NCBI GenBank assembly: GCA_029582265.1
Contig: CM055834.1
Coordinates: 2,108,001-2,172,000 of the forward strand
DNA length: 64,000 nucleotides
Direction: 5' to 3'
DNA from: Zoroaster sp. YZ-2022
Taxonomy: Eukaryota > Echinodermata > Asteroidea > Forcipulatida > Zoroasteridae
The notes below the pieces were generated by a model. The model had not been told where the DNA came from and ran no database searches. It was given only the letters and a program-made list of their open reading frames with translations. Both the position numbers and the translations under genes were made by a program. This document shows positions 23,900 to 34,972 of the stretch, piece by piece. Within the stretch, counting starts at the first letter, position 1. Every line of letters starts with the position of its first letter.

Positions 23900-24157
23900 A
23901 ACCAGTTCGCGTCGGAGGCCGTGTATACACGCAATTTTTTTTGCACCACGGATCGGAGAGCGTCTAAACACACCATAGGAAACTCCGGAATATTTGTATG
24001 CATGCTCGGTTGATGTGGCAACGAGCCGAGCGTACAGTGACATGCTCGGTAGATGTGGCCACGCGCTGTGGAAGCTTCCATTAATGTGTTTGTGTGGGAA
24101 AAAGAAACCCGCACAGGGGCCCAGAAAAACTTTTTTTATTCCCGACGCGAACTGGTT
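23900..24157. mobile_element. MITE-like unit, AACCAGTTCGCGTCGG ends
   Basis: AACCAGTTCGCGTCGG at 23900-23915 and its exact complement at 24142-24157 bound about 258 bases. Inside, CATGCTCGG-T-GATGTGG-like sequence is directly repeated about 41 bases apart (near 24001 and 24042). No second copy in the window and no target-site duplication identified. Confidence 0.6.
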
Positions 24158-24499
24158 AAGAAATGAGGTTGGTTTCTGTACATATCTCTGGATTCTTACA
24201 TATATTCCACCAATACACTAGCTTTAAGTAAGAAATGCTGCATACCGTTAGGGTGCAGGTGTATTTTCTGGCTGTACTCAAGAGACTACCGACGTACGTT
24301 AACTACTTGTGAACCGTGTGGACGTCACCAAATGTCAAGAACTCTTTCTGCACATCCTGTTGGCGGATGCGTATCACAACCCCCTAGAATAGGGTATTTC
24401 AATTGGCTGCTCATATTAATCAAACAGATAGCATGGGTGCGAGCGGCCTCTCATGTTGACGTTCGCCAGAAGGTCAAACTCCAATTTGAAATATCAATT
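24158..24499. other. No recognisable feature
   Basis: Mixed sequence; nothing protein-like or repeated within the window. Confidence 0.4.
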
Positions 24500-24720
24500 T
24501 AAAGGGAAGGTATATGTGTGTACAACATTGGTAACGTTGACAAAAATGCTTCAATGTAGAGACAAAGTAAATGTGTATATTTTTTAATGTTTTTTTTTTT
24601 TCTGAAATGAGAGCACTCCAGACTGAATTTAAAAAAGAAAAATCAAGGTGATTGTACCTTTATCTATCTTTCATCAAGTTAGCTTTGTGATACTAAATGA
24701 GATAATTACCTTTCCTTTTA
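24500..24720 (+). mobile_element. Family A fragment
   Basis: AAGGGAAGGTATATG, ACAACATTGGTAACGTTGAC and AGAGCACTCCAGACTGAA in plus-sense order. Confidence 0.55.
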
Positions 24721-24746
24721 GATAGTTTCCTTATTGTTTGATTAAC

Positions 24747-25001
24747 CCTAACCACCCCAAATCCATCAAAATCCTCCAAAATTCAGCGCTGTTGGAAACT
24801 GGTACTTTCACCTCTTCAAATTGGGCAAAATTACTACCTGGCAAGAAATACAGGCCATAAGTGCTGAATATGAAAGATCAACGAAAATGCACGGTGCATT
24901 TTGAAGGTACATTGTATGGGCATGTTTCCAAAAGTGCACTGATGGATTTTGGAGGATTCAGGATGTTCCTAGCCAGAATTCCTACATGTATGTGGTTAGG
25001 G
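24747..25001. mobile_element. TTAA-flanked MITE, CCCTAACC ends (copy 1)
   Basis: TTAA precedes CCCTAACC at 24747, and GGTTAGGG ends at 25001 followed by TTAA. Subterminal AATCCTCCAAAA near 24771 is mirrored by TTTTGGAGGATT near 24945. TTAA duplications and CCC-starting inverted ends are hallmarks of the piggyBac superfamily, so I infer a non-autonomous piggyBac-type element of 255 bases. No coding region. Confidence 0.75.
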
Positions 25002-25178
25002 TTAAAGAACACATAGCTATTGTCTGACTGCCGGACTCCCCGATTTCTCAAACAACCAATATTTATTGACGGACATGGATTTTTCTGGCGGACAATCGTA
25101 CAGACTTTCAATTTTTAATTAGCGGACTGTCAGACTCACAACTTTTGATAGACTGATCCCTTGATAATGACTAATTAA

Positions 25179-25536
25179 CCCTAACCTTCCCAAATCCTCC
25201 AAAATCCTCTTTGCTAAAGTGAAGGATTTTGGAGGATTGAGGTTACATGCTACATGCTCTTTGCTAAAAGTGAAGGATTTTTGAGGATTGAGGTTATTAG
25301 GCATACTTGCCTTTCATGGTACATGTACATCCATGTTTGTTGTAGTGATTGCAAGGTCAGTGTTTGGGTCAGTGGACACTGTTTATTGCATGCAGGGAGG
25401 GTCCCTGGCCATGTACATGTACATGTATCACAGATTAGAAACACATGTGTGCATACATGTCATGTGCTTGCTTTACTACTGAAGGATTTTGGAAGATTCA
25501 GGTTATGTGTAAGCAAATGGGCCTATGGAGTTAGGG
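25179..25536. mobile_element. TTAA-flanked MITE, CCCTAACC ends (copy 2)
   Basis: TTAA, then CCCTAACC at 25179, and TTAGGG ending at 25536 followed by TTAA. Just inside the left end AATCCTCCAAAATCCTC is followed by its complement GAGGATT-like words, forming a small hairpin. The interior matches 3533-3835. Same inferred piggyBac type as the neighbour 180 bases upstream. Confidence 0.75.
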
Positions 25537-25540
25537 TTAA

Positions 25541-25853
25541 TTAACCCTCCTACTACTACAAAGGTCAAAATCAGTCAAAATGTTGAAATACTTGCCAAGG
25601 TATATCTAGTGCACTTAAAAGTCAAACAATGTCAAACCTTGCGTGCAATAAGTACATTTACAGGTCAAAATGAATCGACTGTTTTTGACTGGTAAAAGCA
25701 TTGTCTGGTATTGTTCAGGGTGGTCAAAAGGACAGTAAAAACCAGTCAAAAATGCCCCTGTGTGCACATTTGGGTCAACAGTCAAAACGGGCAGTTGACT
25801 GGTTTTGACCTCTACAGCAACTTTCCACTAAAGTGCATCAATAGTAGGAGGGT
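25541..25853. mobile_element. TTAA MITE, CCCTCCTAC ends (copy 1)
   Basis: Begins TTAACCCTCCTACTACTAC and ends ATAGTAGGAGGGTAG. The interior is rich in GTCAAAA and CAGTCAAAA words. A near-identical full copy is at 51393-51709 and a left-end fragment at 37081-37140. The right TTAA is mutated here. It directly abuts the previous MITE through the shared string GGGTTAATTAACCC. Confidence 0.85.
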
Positions 25854-25919
25854 AGTTAGACTGTGCTTGGAACATACTGCTGATAGATGAACGATAGTGA
25901 TTTTGGATTTTTAAATGTA

Positions 25920-26330
25920 CTGTAAATTCTTCTTTCAAAAGGGGAGAAACAACATTGGTAATTACAAAATTAACCAATTTATGGATTATTACTTGGTGTA
26001 ATATTGGTACATTCAATTCAATTCATCTTTTATTGTCCTTAAAATGGAAATTTGTATTGTCGAACCTGCTCATATATAAGATTAAAATCCTCATGAGAAA
26101 TTTATTTTGTCTGAAGTGATTTCAGCTTAGAGAAAACAGGAATTGTTACATGTATCATTGTATGTTAACATTTACAAAAAGTTGTGCTTCATGGCAACTT
26201 TTTATTATACACAAAAACACAAAATCACCAATATTTCTGTCAAAGATAATGTTTAGAATTGGTATTTCAAAAATTATCAAATGGTAAATTCTTACTTGGT
26301 GTAATGCTGAGATAACAACAGTGTTGTGGC
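25920..26330 (-). mobile_element. Family A pieces
   Basis: TTACTTGGTGTAATATTGG, TGTCTGAAGTGATTTCAGC and a second CTTACTTGGTGTAATGCTG: at least two overlapping minus-sense fragments. Confidence 0.5.
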
Positions 26331-26974
26331 TTTAAATGTGAAAAGAGAAGAGGATCTGAATACAATTGTTCTGGTTTGAACATTCCCTTTTCATTCAATG
26401 CCCCACAAATTCAATTAAATAAGAGCATCGTATATATATATACATGTATAAATATATATCAGAAATCAGCCAGTCATCATGGGGGAATATTAGTTAATCA
26501 AATTTCTCACAATGCGTCTACAAATCTGTCTCAAGTTCCTTTACTCAATGCCAATAAAGGATCTCTCGCCGTGTCAAAAAGATTCATTCCCAAATTACGG
26601 CTCACAATGCGGGAGGTATAATACAGTTTTCCCCGAGAGTCCTTTTGAAAGGCTAAACTTCAACGAGTCAATGCCAGGGAAACCTGACCACATCCAGCCA
26701 CAGCAGAATCTCCCTGGATGAAATTTCACACCGCTTTCTCTCCGAGATGGAACATGGCTGGTGGCCTTCTAGTCGGACCAAGCACTTGTGCGGAGTGGAG
26801 GATATGATTCATTTGCCCAAGTGTGCCAACAGAGGTCTCAGTTGCAAATCACTGAGGGAACAAGATGGCGCCCTCTATTGACCGTCACTGATTTAGTTTT
26901 TAAGAGAGATGCATATCTTCATGACATATATCATCACAACAAGATTTCTGTATGACTTACTAATTCTTAATTTT
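26331..26974. other. No gene; GC-balanced block at 26550-26880
   Basis: 26550-26880 is less AT-rich and free of recognisable repeats. It may be conserved non-coding DNA, which cannot be judged from one sequence. Confidence 0.35.
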
Positions 26975-27130
26975 AAGGGAAGGAACGACATTGGTAATAA
27001 TGGCAAAAACTGCTTCTACAGATATTCTTACTCTCTTTGAAGCAAGATTTTACACTGTCTGTAAATGAATCCATAATTTATATGCAATATAATGTCTATT
27101 ATTCTAAGCAGTTTGCAACAGCTAATTCTC
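26975..27130 (+). mobile_element. Family A fragment
   Basis: AAGGGAAGGAACGACATTGG, GCAAAAACTGCTTCTACAGA and TTACTCTCTTTGAAGCAAGA. Confidence 0.6.
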
Positions 27131-27135
27131 TATTA

Positions 27136-27381
27136 ATTGTGACTGGTTCTGGCAAAACCCTAAACTTGGACCCAATTTTCAAAAGTGAGATTTTGGTATA
27201 GTTTGATTCTCTAGATTTTTCTCTTTCATTTGAAACCAGATTTGTAGATATCAGATTTTTAATGTTTTTCTACAAATCTGGTATCAAATGAAAGAGGACA
27301 ATCTAGAGAATCAAACTGTACCAAAATTTCACTTTTGAAAATTGGGTCCAAGTTTAGGGTTTTGCCAGAACCAGTCACAAT
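27136..27381. mobile_element. Near-perfect foldback, arms about 110 bases
   Basis: ATTGTGACTGGTTCTGGCAA is mirrored by TTGCCAGAACCAGTCACAAT. Pairing continues through CCTAAACTTGGACCCAATTT and ATGAAAGAGGACAATC-type sequence almost to a short loop around 27255-27265, with few mismatches. High arm identity suggests a young element or gene conversion between arms. Confidence 0.9.
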
Positions 27382-27394
27382 TGTTAAACTGTTT

Positions 27395-27790
27395 TATGTA
27401 TTCACATTAAGTTGGATGACATGAAGACAATCTATTATAAGAGAATGAAGAAGCGTGTGGATAATATTGTTCAGGATATTCATCATCCAGCTAATGAGTT
27501 CTTCCACCTGATGCCTTCAGGAAGAAGGATGAGATCCATCAGTGCAAAAACTGACCGTCTTAAGAATAGTTTTATACTATCGGCTGTGCGGGTTTTTAAT
27601 AATGGGAAATTTTAAATTTAGGATATTGTAATTTTAGGTATATTTTTTATTGTATTGATTGTTGTAATTATTGTTTAAATGTATTGTTCGTGTATGATGT
27701 TGCGAGTCCAATATTACAAATTCCTGTCATTGTTTTTTAATCATTGGCTAAATAAACTATTATCTTATCTTATCTTATCTTATTATATAG
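27395..27790 (+). pseudogene. LINE 3' end (CR1/Rex1-like) fragment
   Basis: A frame at 27412-27615 ends DRLKNSFILSAVRVFN, preceded by FFHLMPSGRRMRS. The LLPSGRR...KT-R-KNSF-P-A-R motif is the usual C-terminus of CR1/Rex1-type non-LTR retrotransposon polyproteins (recognised from family knowledge). A 3' untranslated stretch follows, ending in AATAAAC and tandem TCTTA units at about 27761-27785, the simple-repeat tail typical of such elements. It is 5'-truncated, abutting the foldback at 27136-27381. Confidence 0.75.
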
Positions 27791-29254
27791 AGTCTACTGT
27801 TTTTCACTGTACTTGTTATTGTTAGTCTTTGTAATGTTGTGTCAGGGCATGCCTACCACAAGCTTGGGCTTTATTGGTTATGCTCATGCTCCCATTCCCA
27901 CTGTTATCTAAACCTGTTCAATTATTGTTGGAATGGAAATAAATGTCATGAAATATACATTAGACAACCAATCTGTAAAATTTTTGGCTAATAACCTTGT
28001 GTCGTTCACAAAAAAATAGCGAAAATGCATTAAGATTTGTTGTATTAATTCCAACATGGGAGGAATGAGTATCATTTCCTTAAAACGTATTGGCAAAAAC
28101 ATTAAATTTTCTTCAAAATCCCTAAGGAGCACTGATCAAGGGCCTGGTTTTGAGAGAAAACATGATGAGGTCTAAATTTAGATCTCGTCGTGTTTTCTCT
28201 CAACATCATCTCGTAAGTTCTACAATCAAATTTGATTACTCTAGATCAGAAGACTTCAAATGCTTCGCCGTCAATGTTTTTTGGGTTATTTTCCTTCAAA
28301 AAGGCTGACATGTTCTCACGCTTAGTTTCCTTATTAAGCATCGACTGGGATTGCACCGCAAAACTAAATTTTGCAAAATAATTATGCATAAATATTTGTG
28401 GAAAATTTGACAGGCAATTTGTTTAGTATTTTTTCCATGCGCTACGAGCCAAATCGTTCACTGGATGTGGCAAGCACAATTGTGCGTCATTATACTCCCG
28501 TAAACACGTGAAGGTCCTCAAACACACAGTGTACACTTGTGGTAACATACTTGTCAGCACATGTCTCATGTGCTGATTAGCGCGTATTGTTCTCCAAACA
28601 GAAACCAAGAGGAATCCAAATAGAAAATTTAAGCAACAAGAACAGTGCCCTATTGAAGAGCTCAATTGATCAAAGAGGGGGGGGGGGGGGATAGGCCATG
28701 TAAATGTCCGTGGCATTTGCCATCAATCAATTTACTGTACTATAGCTGGCAGAGAAAACATCCGAAAAAGAAAAAAACGAATTCGCCTAGATTGAAAGAA
28801 AACACACCTCCATGCGGAATGAGGTGACGGGAAAGACTGATATTTCTTTGCTTTTTATTGTATGGTGGGACAAGACAATAAACATTCAGGGTTTAAATCA
28901 AGTCGCCTGACCTGACACAACTATGATGAGACTAGAGGGAGCTTCATATACCTTCCAGAAAATTGAACTAGTTTTTCTTAAAGGAAGCTCAAGCTATCGT
29001 CATGGTTTGCGCCGACACCATGTGTTTATCTCAACTAATGCCAAGTGAGGTACAGGCTTCTGAAAAGAACCTTTTTCTGGCAACTCAGCAACTCAGTTGT
29101 TGCTATGAGTGAGATTGTGGTTCAGGGGGAGAACCAATATCGGGCAACTCGCTTCTCAACTATCGCTAAGTGAGAATGTGGTTCAGGGAGAATCATGGGG
29201 ACTTCTCGGGGTCTTATCGACGTTTCGATGAGCGTGCTTTAACCATCGTCAGGA
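27791..29254. other. No gene seen; hairpin at 28151-28202
   Basis: Mostly single-copy. TGAGAGAAAACATGATGAGG with TCTAAA is followed with no loop by its near-complement, a 26-base-arm palindrome with three mismatches. A poly-G run is at about 28676-28690. Confidence 0.45.
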
Positions 29255-29930
29255 GAAGTTAAAGCTGATGATGGTATCAATCTTCCCTCAAAATAATTTC
29301 ATCCGGAGGTGTTGTCACTTTGAAGGAACACGATTTCCTGTTTGAAGGAAGATTACCGTTCAAAGGGGGAAAAAATTACTCTCTACAAATTCCCACGTTG
29401 GAATGAATACAAACAAAGCTGAAGCTTTGACATGTTTGTTGTTTATTGAATGCGTATCTTGATTCAAAGAGAGTATAAAGGATACTTATAAAAGCAGATT
29501 TCTCTCTAGGGCTGTGCATTTTCGGATATTTTTGGAACCGGATACCCGAAATCAGGAAACTTCGGATACCCGGATATCCGTTTTCATTTTTGTTGAAAAC
29601 ATGCCTCTGGTGGTGTACAAATACATGTGTACTGTAAATGGTAACAAATTGACTTTTATAATACAGAGGATACCATACTTAAATCGATCTTTTCTTTATT
29701 GAATTTAAAGATAATTGTCTGGAAAAGTGTAAACATTACATTATTCAAGAGTCACAGATTTCTGTTCGCACCGCTCAAATGTTAAGTCCGAATTTTAAAA
29801 AGTTGTTTACGGGTAATTGGAACCGAAAAATGGATCCGGGTAATGACAGTTTCGGTCGGGTATCCGGATACCCGGATACCTGGCACAGCCCTATTTCTCT
29901 CTTTTAAGGGTAATATCTTTCAAACCTGCC
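29255..29930 (-). mobile_element. Family A copy, interrupted by a hAT-type MITE
   Basis: Minus-sense blocks AGCTGATGATGGTATCAATC, ATCCGGAGGTGTTGTCACTT and TTGATTCAAAGAGAGTATAA run up to 29506. The repeat resumes at 29894 (TTTCTCTCTTTTAAGGGTAA) after the inserted element. Confidence 0.65.
29507..29893. mobile_element. hAT-type MITE with 8-bp TSD (copy 1)
   Basis: Ends TAGGGCTGTGC and GCACAGCCCTA. The eight bases TTTCTCTC flank both sides (29499-29506 and 29894-29901), a perfect duplication of the length made by hAT transposases. Subterminal GGATACCCG/CGGGTATCC words recur. It is 387 bases long, non-coding, and inserted into family A. Confidence 0.9.
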
Positions 29931-30271
29931 CTGTTCAAGTTTCATCTCAATAAATTATAAATATAATAAATCCATAAAATCTAAAGAAAAATTTGACTAA
30001 CTTTAAAAATATGAGTGGATTAAATTTTTTAAAAGACGATGAACTTACATAGGATAATCAAACCTGTCAATTTGTTGATAAAAAAATTTAAAAACATTTC
30101 AGACAAAATAATTGTAATGTTTAAATTAATTTTTAAATTTTTTTGTATAATCAGTGCATTTGCAGTAAGAACAGTCTCAAGTAATATTTTCATCGTTTCA
30201 TATCTGGAAAATTTTTCTTTTCTGGTGCTTTCAGTCATGGGTTTGACTGGACACAAGTAAATACTGAAAAA

Positions 30272-30760
30272 ATAGCAGGGGTGTGATTGGGCAGTTTTGA
30301 AAAATCCACGTAAATTTTGATAGGGGTATTGGGGCCGCTGTTGCGAACAGCGCTGGGGGTGAAATCTATAGTTCTGAGCATTTGCTTTGCTTTCCTTTAT
30401 TGCTTAAATCTTTAAAATATGGAAGATCACAACATTGCTATTTGTAAAAATCAAGAAATCCGGAAAAATCACACTCCAGAAATAGGCCGGGTGTGTGTGG
30501 GAGCAGACAGGTTCAAGAAGCTCATTGGTTTGATTAATTTTTAAATATTATTTATTAATATTCAACTGTAGTTTGTAATAATTCAAATGATGTATAGGCT
30601 CTGGTTAGTGCAATGAACAGTACACTAGAGGTTACTGATACATACTGGGCTCCTTTTTTTCTTGGCTTTCCGACAACTTAGCTACACTCTAGAAAATCCA
30701 GCAGGTCAACTTTGAGATTGGTTAAAAAAACAAATCCAGAAATATCACAGGCCTGCTTTA
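30272..30760 (+). mobile_element. Diverged relative of TIR element B
   Basis: Starts AGCAGGGGTGTGATTGGGCAG and ends AATATCACAGGCCTG, like element B termini, but the interior differs and includes AAAATCACACTCCAGAAATA. A distant or composite member is inferred. Confidence 0.4.
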
Positions 30761-31769
30761 ACAGATAAAGAGGAAGGTTTGTGGCAAAGCCATGTACATC
30801 TACAGTAATCTCATTTTAGTTATAAAGGTTCAATAATCGTATTAAGATTGATGTTGTTGGAAGGGATGTTGATGGTAGGGAAGGCATGAGAGCTAAGGAT
30901 ACAGTTTTGTTGTTGTGTGAACTTGAAGACGAAAAAGGAATATTGATGAGACAAATTGACAAATTCTTTAAACATGTCAAGCGAAAGATTATAAGTTGTC
31001 TCTAATGTCTAGCTTTCGGGTATGTGGAGGAAGGCGACGCTGTGCAAGATTTTATGTGTGCATCACTGGCTCCCATTTGCCAAAGGGTAACCAATGTACA
31101 AGCCTTGCCCCTACTCCTTTTCCAATAATGGATGAATCCAAGCCGTTTCCTCTTGCTCGACAATAATTGACTAATCAGCGCACTGAACGACCTGCCGCAC
31201 TGCTCCGGGATATGGACTTCGTGACCTGACTATGCATGCTGAGCAAGTAATTAGAATTCCAGTTTTGTTTTCCCCTCTCTTGGGAGTCCAACCCGGACTG
31301 GGACAATGGGTGAAGGTTTTCACCTGCCTTATCAACCAAGCCATAAATCCTGCCGTGATCCATCGACTGACTCCAGAACAATGCAGAAATAACACATGTA
31401 ACCTTGCGCATACCAATTAGGCTAGGATGGAAATAGTTTTTCCTCCGAGATACATGTAGCTCAATTTTCTTCACAATGTTTGCCTTCAAAATCAACGACT
31501 ACCCACGTTTACTTTCTGATGTCCTTATAGAGGAATGTTACATCAAATGTTTGCTGGGATTTAAAAAGTTTCTGAAATGTGTGATAAAAAACATAGTAAT
31601 AAATAACAAAAATTCACTAAAAAATACTATTAAAAAAAAATCAATCATAACAAATTACATTTGAAAAAGTGACGCATTTAAAAGTACATGTAGTATAAAT
31701 ACCTATATGTACACGTATGTTGTCATCAAAAAGCATGACAATTAATTTATACATAATCAGTTTAAGGCT
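30761..31769. other. No gene seen
   Basis: Overlapping frames near 31171-31495 have mixed composition but no motif I can name. The rest is AT-rich. Confidence 0.4.
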
Positions 31770-32413
31770 AAATGACTTAAATAATCCACACAAAATGTGT
31801 GTGGGGAATGGGAATGCCACAAGTCGTTTTTAATATAGAAGTGGGAAATTATTACAGTAAGTCCACATTTATTATGACTCTAATAAAACAAGAGAAACTT
31901 GTGTTCATATGTGACCTGTTACAACGAAATGAGCGTAAAGTCGCATTAAACCATTTCACAGTACAGCGGGAAATGTGAAAAATCGGAGGGGAGGTCTAAT
32001 TTGTTTTTGTTGTTATATTTACAATTTGTACATCTCCTTATATCGAATTCCAAATTTTCAGTTCCATCAGACAATTAAAAACCTCAATTTCAGGCCAATT
32101 TCATTGGTAGCATTTATCGTGTTCTGACAAACAACTTGAAACAAAGCCGCAAATCCCCCTCTGGGGAATCGCTGCAACCCCCAAGTGTTATATATCATTG
32201 GAAAGCTCTTGTTCTACTGAATCCAGAAATACCAATAGCTCAATTGTTTAAATTTCCGACTTTACGCTCATTTTGTGGTGACAGGTCACATATTGGTTAT
32301 TTTATACATTCAGGTGTATCTGTTTTTACAAAATTGTTTACGGGTACCCGGGTATCTGAAGATTTCCAATTTCGGGTATCCGGTTCCCAAAATAACCAAA
32401 AACGCACAACCTT
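31770..32413 (-). mobile_element. hAT-type MITE copy, inverted and interrupted
   Basis: Matches 34581-34964 in reverse: AATGTGTGTGGGGAATGGGA, ATGACTCTAATAAAACA, CTTGTGTTCATAT, then after an insertion TTGGTTATTTTATACATTC, ACGGGTACCCGGG and the end AACGCACAACCTTA. The terminal repeat at the far (31.77 kb) side is missing. Confidence 0.8.
31911..32289. mobile_element. Nested MITE with GTGACCTGT ends
   Basis: GTGACCTGTTACAACGAAAT plus GAGCGTAAAGTCG is mirrored by CGACTTTACGCTCATTTTGT plus GGTGACAGGTCAC, an inverted repeat of about 34 bases. The uninterrupted sequence at 34.7 kb, TTCATATTGG (as complement), shows the empty site. The duplication is TA (element starting TGTGACC) or ATAT. A 138-codon frame crossing this junction is fortuitous. 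Confidence 0.9.
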
Positions 32414-32469
32414 AATCAGATTTAAATCAAACTTACTTAATAAAAAGTTAATGGAAGCATACAAAAAAA

Positions 32470-32705
32470 AACTGGAAATATTTATGTCTGGAGTGCTATT
32501 GATTATGTTTGGCAGAATATTGATTGCTAACTGTATCAAAATTCCAGACTAGAATGAATACGAAGTTCGTTTTTGAAGGAAGTTGGTGTTTGCCGATGGA
32601 AATGTCGGAACAGTGTTTGCTCGTTAAAGACATCGTTAAGAGCTGAAACTTTCACTGGTTGGTTGTTTTACTGTATCTTTATTCAAATGAAGTGAGATAC
32701 AGGAA
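32470..32705 (-). mobile_element. Family A fragment
   Basis: TCTGGAGTGCTATTGATTA, AGACTAGAATGAATACGAAG, TTGCCGATGGAAATGTCGG and CTGAAACTTTCACTGGTTGG. Confidence 0.6.
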
Positions 32706-32774
32706 GAGGGAGGTTCACCAATGGTGAACATTTCCTTAAATTAAGTCCAGCCTTGTGAAATAATACAAGATGTA

Positions 32775-33117
32775 TGGAGTGCCATGGCCGAGTGGTTTAA
32801 TGCATCGGGATTTGTGTTCTGATGGCCGAGTCGTCAGAATGTGGGTTCGAATCCCGACAGCGACCGTGGTACTTGTGTCCTTGAGCAAGACACTTTACCA
32901 TAATTGCTTCTCTCCACCCAGGAGTAAATGGGTACCTGTGAGGGCAGAGTTGGTTGTTTTGTTTGATTAGCCATATACGCGCCGAAATGGCAATTGAGCT
33001 GTATACTCCCCAGGGAGCTGAGATGGTTTCAGGAATGATTTATGAGCCCGATGAGCAGGGGTAATAATGCGCCTTGAGCACCAGTTTGGTGGATACGTAA
33101 GCCATATAAGTCCACAC
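32775..33117 (+). mobile_element. Full-length tRNA-derived SINE with LINE-like tail
   Basis: The head resembles tRNA-Ser/Leu: TGGCCGAGTGGTTTAATGC (A box), and GTGGGTTCGAATCCCGACAG (B box). The body has CCTTGAGCAAGACACTTTAC and TCTCCACCCAGGAGTAAATG, a segment widespread in animal SINEs. The tail GCCTTGAGCACCAGTTTGG plus TGGATACGTAAG matches the L2-like LINE tail at 42091-42130, so that LINE probably mobilised it. It ends in a huge (TTA)n tract. Confidence 0.85.
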
Positions 33118-33553
<436 letters not shown>

Positions 33554-34572
33554 CCACAGGAAGACTAGAATACTAAAAAGGCAACCAACAAAAAGTCATT
33601 CCCCAAAATATATCTATTCAAAAAATTTAAAAAATAAGCATTCCCCAATTACATGTAGAGTTAAGGGAGAGCTGCTAAGGCAACACGTACAAAGTAACAG
33701 GATTTTGATCATTGTACACATAAAATGGAGAATGGAAGCCGTATTTAGTAAGTACATGTTACACAAACTGCCAACACACATATATTATTTAGGTTAAATA
33801 TTAACATTTCCGGCCGTTCCTCATCCCTCCCTTCTCTCTCTCTCCCTCTCTCTCTCAAGCTTGCGACCGACTGCCGTTGCCCCGGAGCTTTCCTTGACTT
33901 TCCAGAAATCTGACCTTACGCATGAAAACAAAGTGTGGAGTCACAGGCACGGCCGCATAATACCTCTGTCCACCGGTTACCCGGAGGCCTGGGAAATGTA
34001 CATACAACATTTACATTACACAGTATCTCATTCACTTTTGGGAGAAAATTAATATGCTGTTTGAAAGACATACTGGCTAGACGTCCGTCGCAAAACTGAA
34101 ATCGGATCCTAGGGTACATGAATAATTAATTTCTTGTCAGTCTTCAACGCTGTGGAGTATGAATAAATTGTTGACTTGTTTTCCTTGTGTTTAACCCCAG
34201 GGCTAAAACAATAGAAAACAATTTGCACGCATGCTGCTGGCTCTTTATGCGCAGAAAGACGGAATTGCTTAACGGCAGTTCCTGGACAGTCTGAAACCTG
34301 GTGAGAATTATTAGCATTATGAAGGAGCCAACACAACAAAAATCTCTGTACGAGTAATTTCTTGCTTTTTCCTTTGCCCAAGCCTAAGCAAAACAAAAAG
34401 AAGAAAAAAACCTCACATTCTACAACCAAAAACAATTTCAAAGAGGTGTTTGGGTGATGATACCGACATTTTTATTATACCCATCTCCAAGAAATACACC
34501 TTACAAGATCAGCCCAATTGCAGACATCATCATGTGAAATTTGTCCTCAGTAGATAGCGTATGCCAACATAC
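33554..34572. other. Single-copy interval, no gene seen
   Basis: A (TC)n stretch at about 33833-33856 precedes a GC-balanced block to about 34000. No convincing coding sequence. Confidence 0.45.
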
Positions 34573-34580
34573 AACCATTG

Positions 34581-34964
34581 TAAGGCTGTGCGTTTTCGGT
34601 TCTTTCGGGAACCGGATACCCGAAATTGGAAATCTTTGGATACCCGTGTACCCATAAACAATTTTGTAAAAAACACATAAATACTTCCGAATGTATAAAA
34701 TAACCAATATGAACACAAGTTTCTCATGTTTTATTAGAGTCATAATAAATGTGCACTTACTGTAATAATTTCACACCTCTTTCTTAAAAACGACTCGTAG
34801 CATCCCTATTCCCCACACACATTTTGTTAACAAAAAATCAGTCACTTCTGTATGTGTGGCTTAAATTTTAGGTCGTTTACAGGTAATTGGAACCAAAAAA
34901 ATAGAACCGGGTAATGACAGTTTCGTTCGGGGATCCGGGTACCAAGATACCCAGCACAGCCTTA
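34581..34964. mobile_element. hAT-type MITE with 8-bp TSD (copy 2)
   Basis: Ends TAAGGCTGTGC and GCACAGCCTTA, flanked by AACCATTG on both sides (34573-34580 and 34965-34972). Same family as 29507-29893 and 31770-32413. It has no insertion at the site occupied by the nested element in the 32-kb copy. Confidence 0.9.
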
Positions 34965-34972
34965 AACCATTG

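Noticed and set aside
24747..25536. Interstitial telomere-like TTAGGG/CCCTAA words
   Set aside because: Single words at the ends of TTAA-flanked MITEs, with no tandem array.
31171..31495. Possible coding exon on the minus strand (GENLHPLSQSGLDSQERG)
   Set aside because: Some protein-like character, but both strands and several frames are open and no motif, splice site or second copy supports it.
32136..32552. 138-codon open frame
   Set aside because: It crosses the junction between a nested MITE and its host MITE, so it cannot be an ancestral gene.
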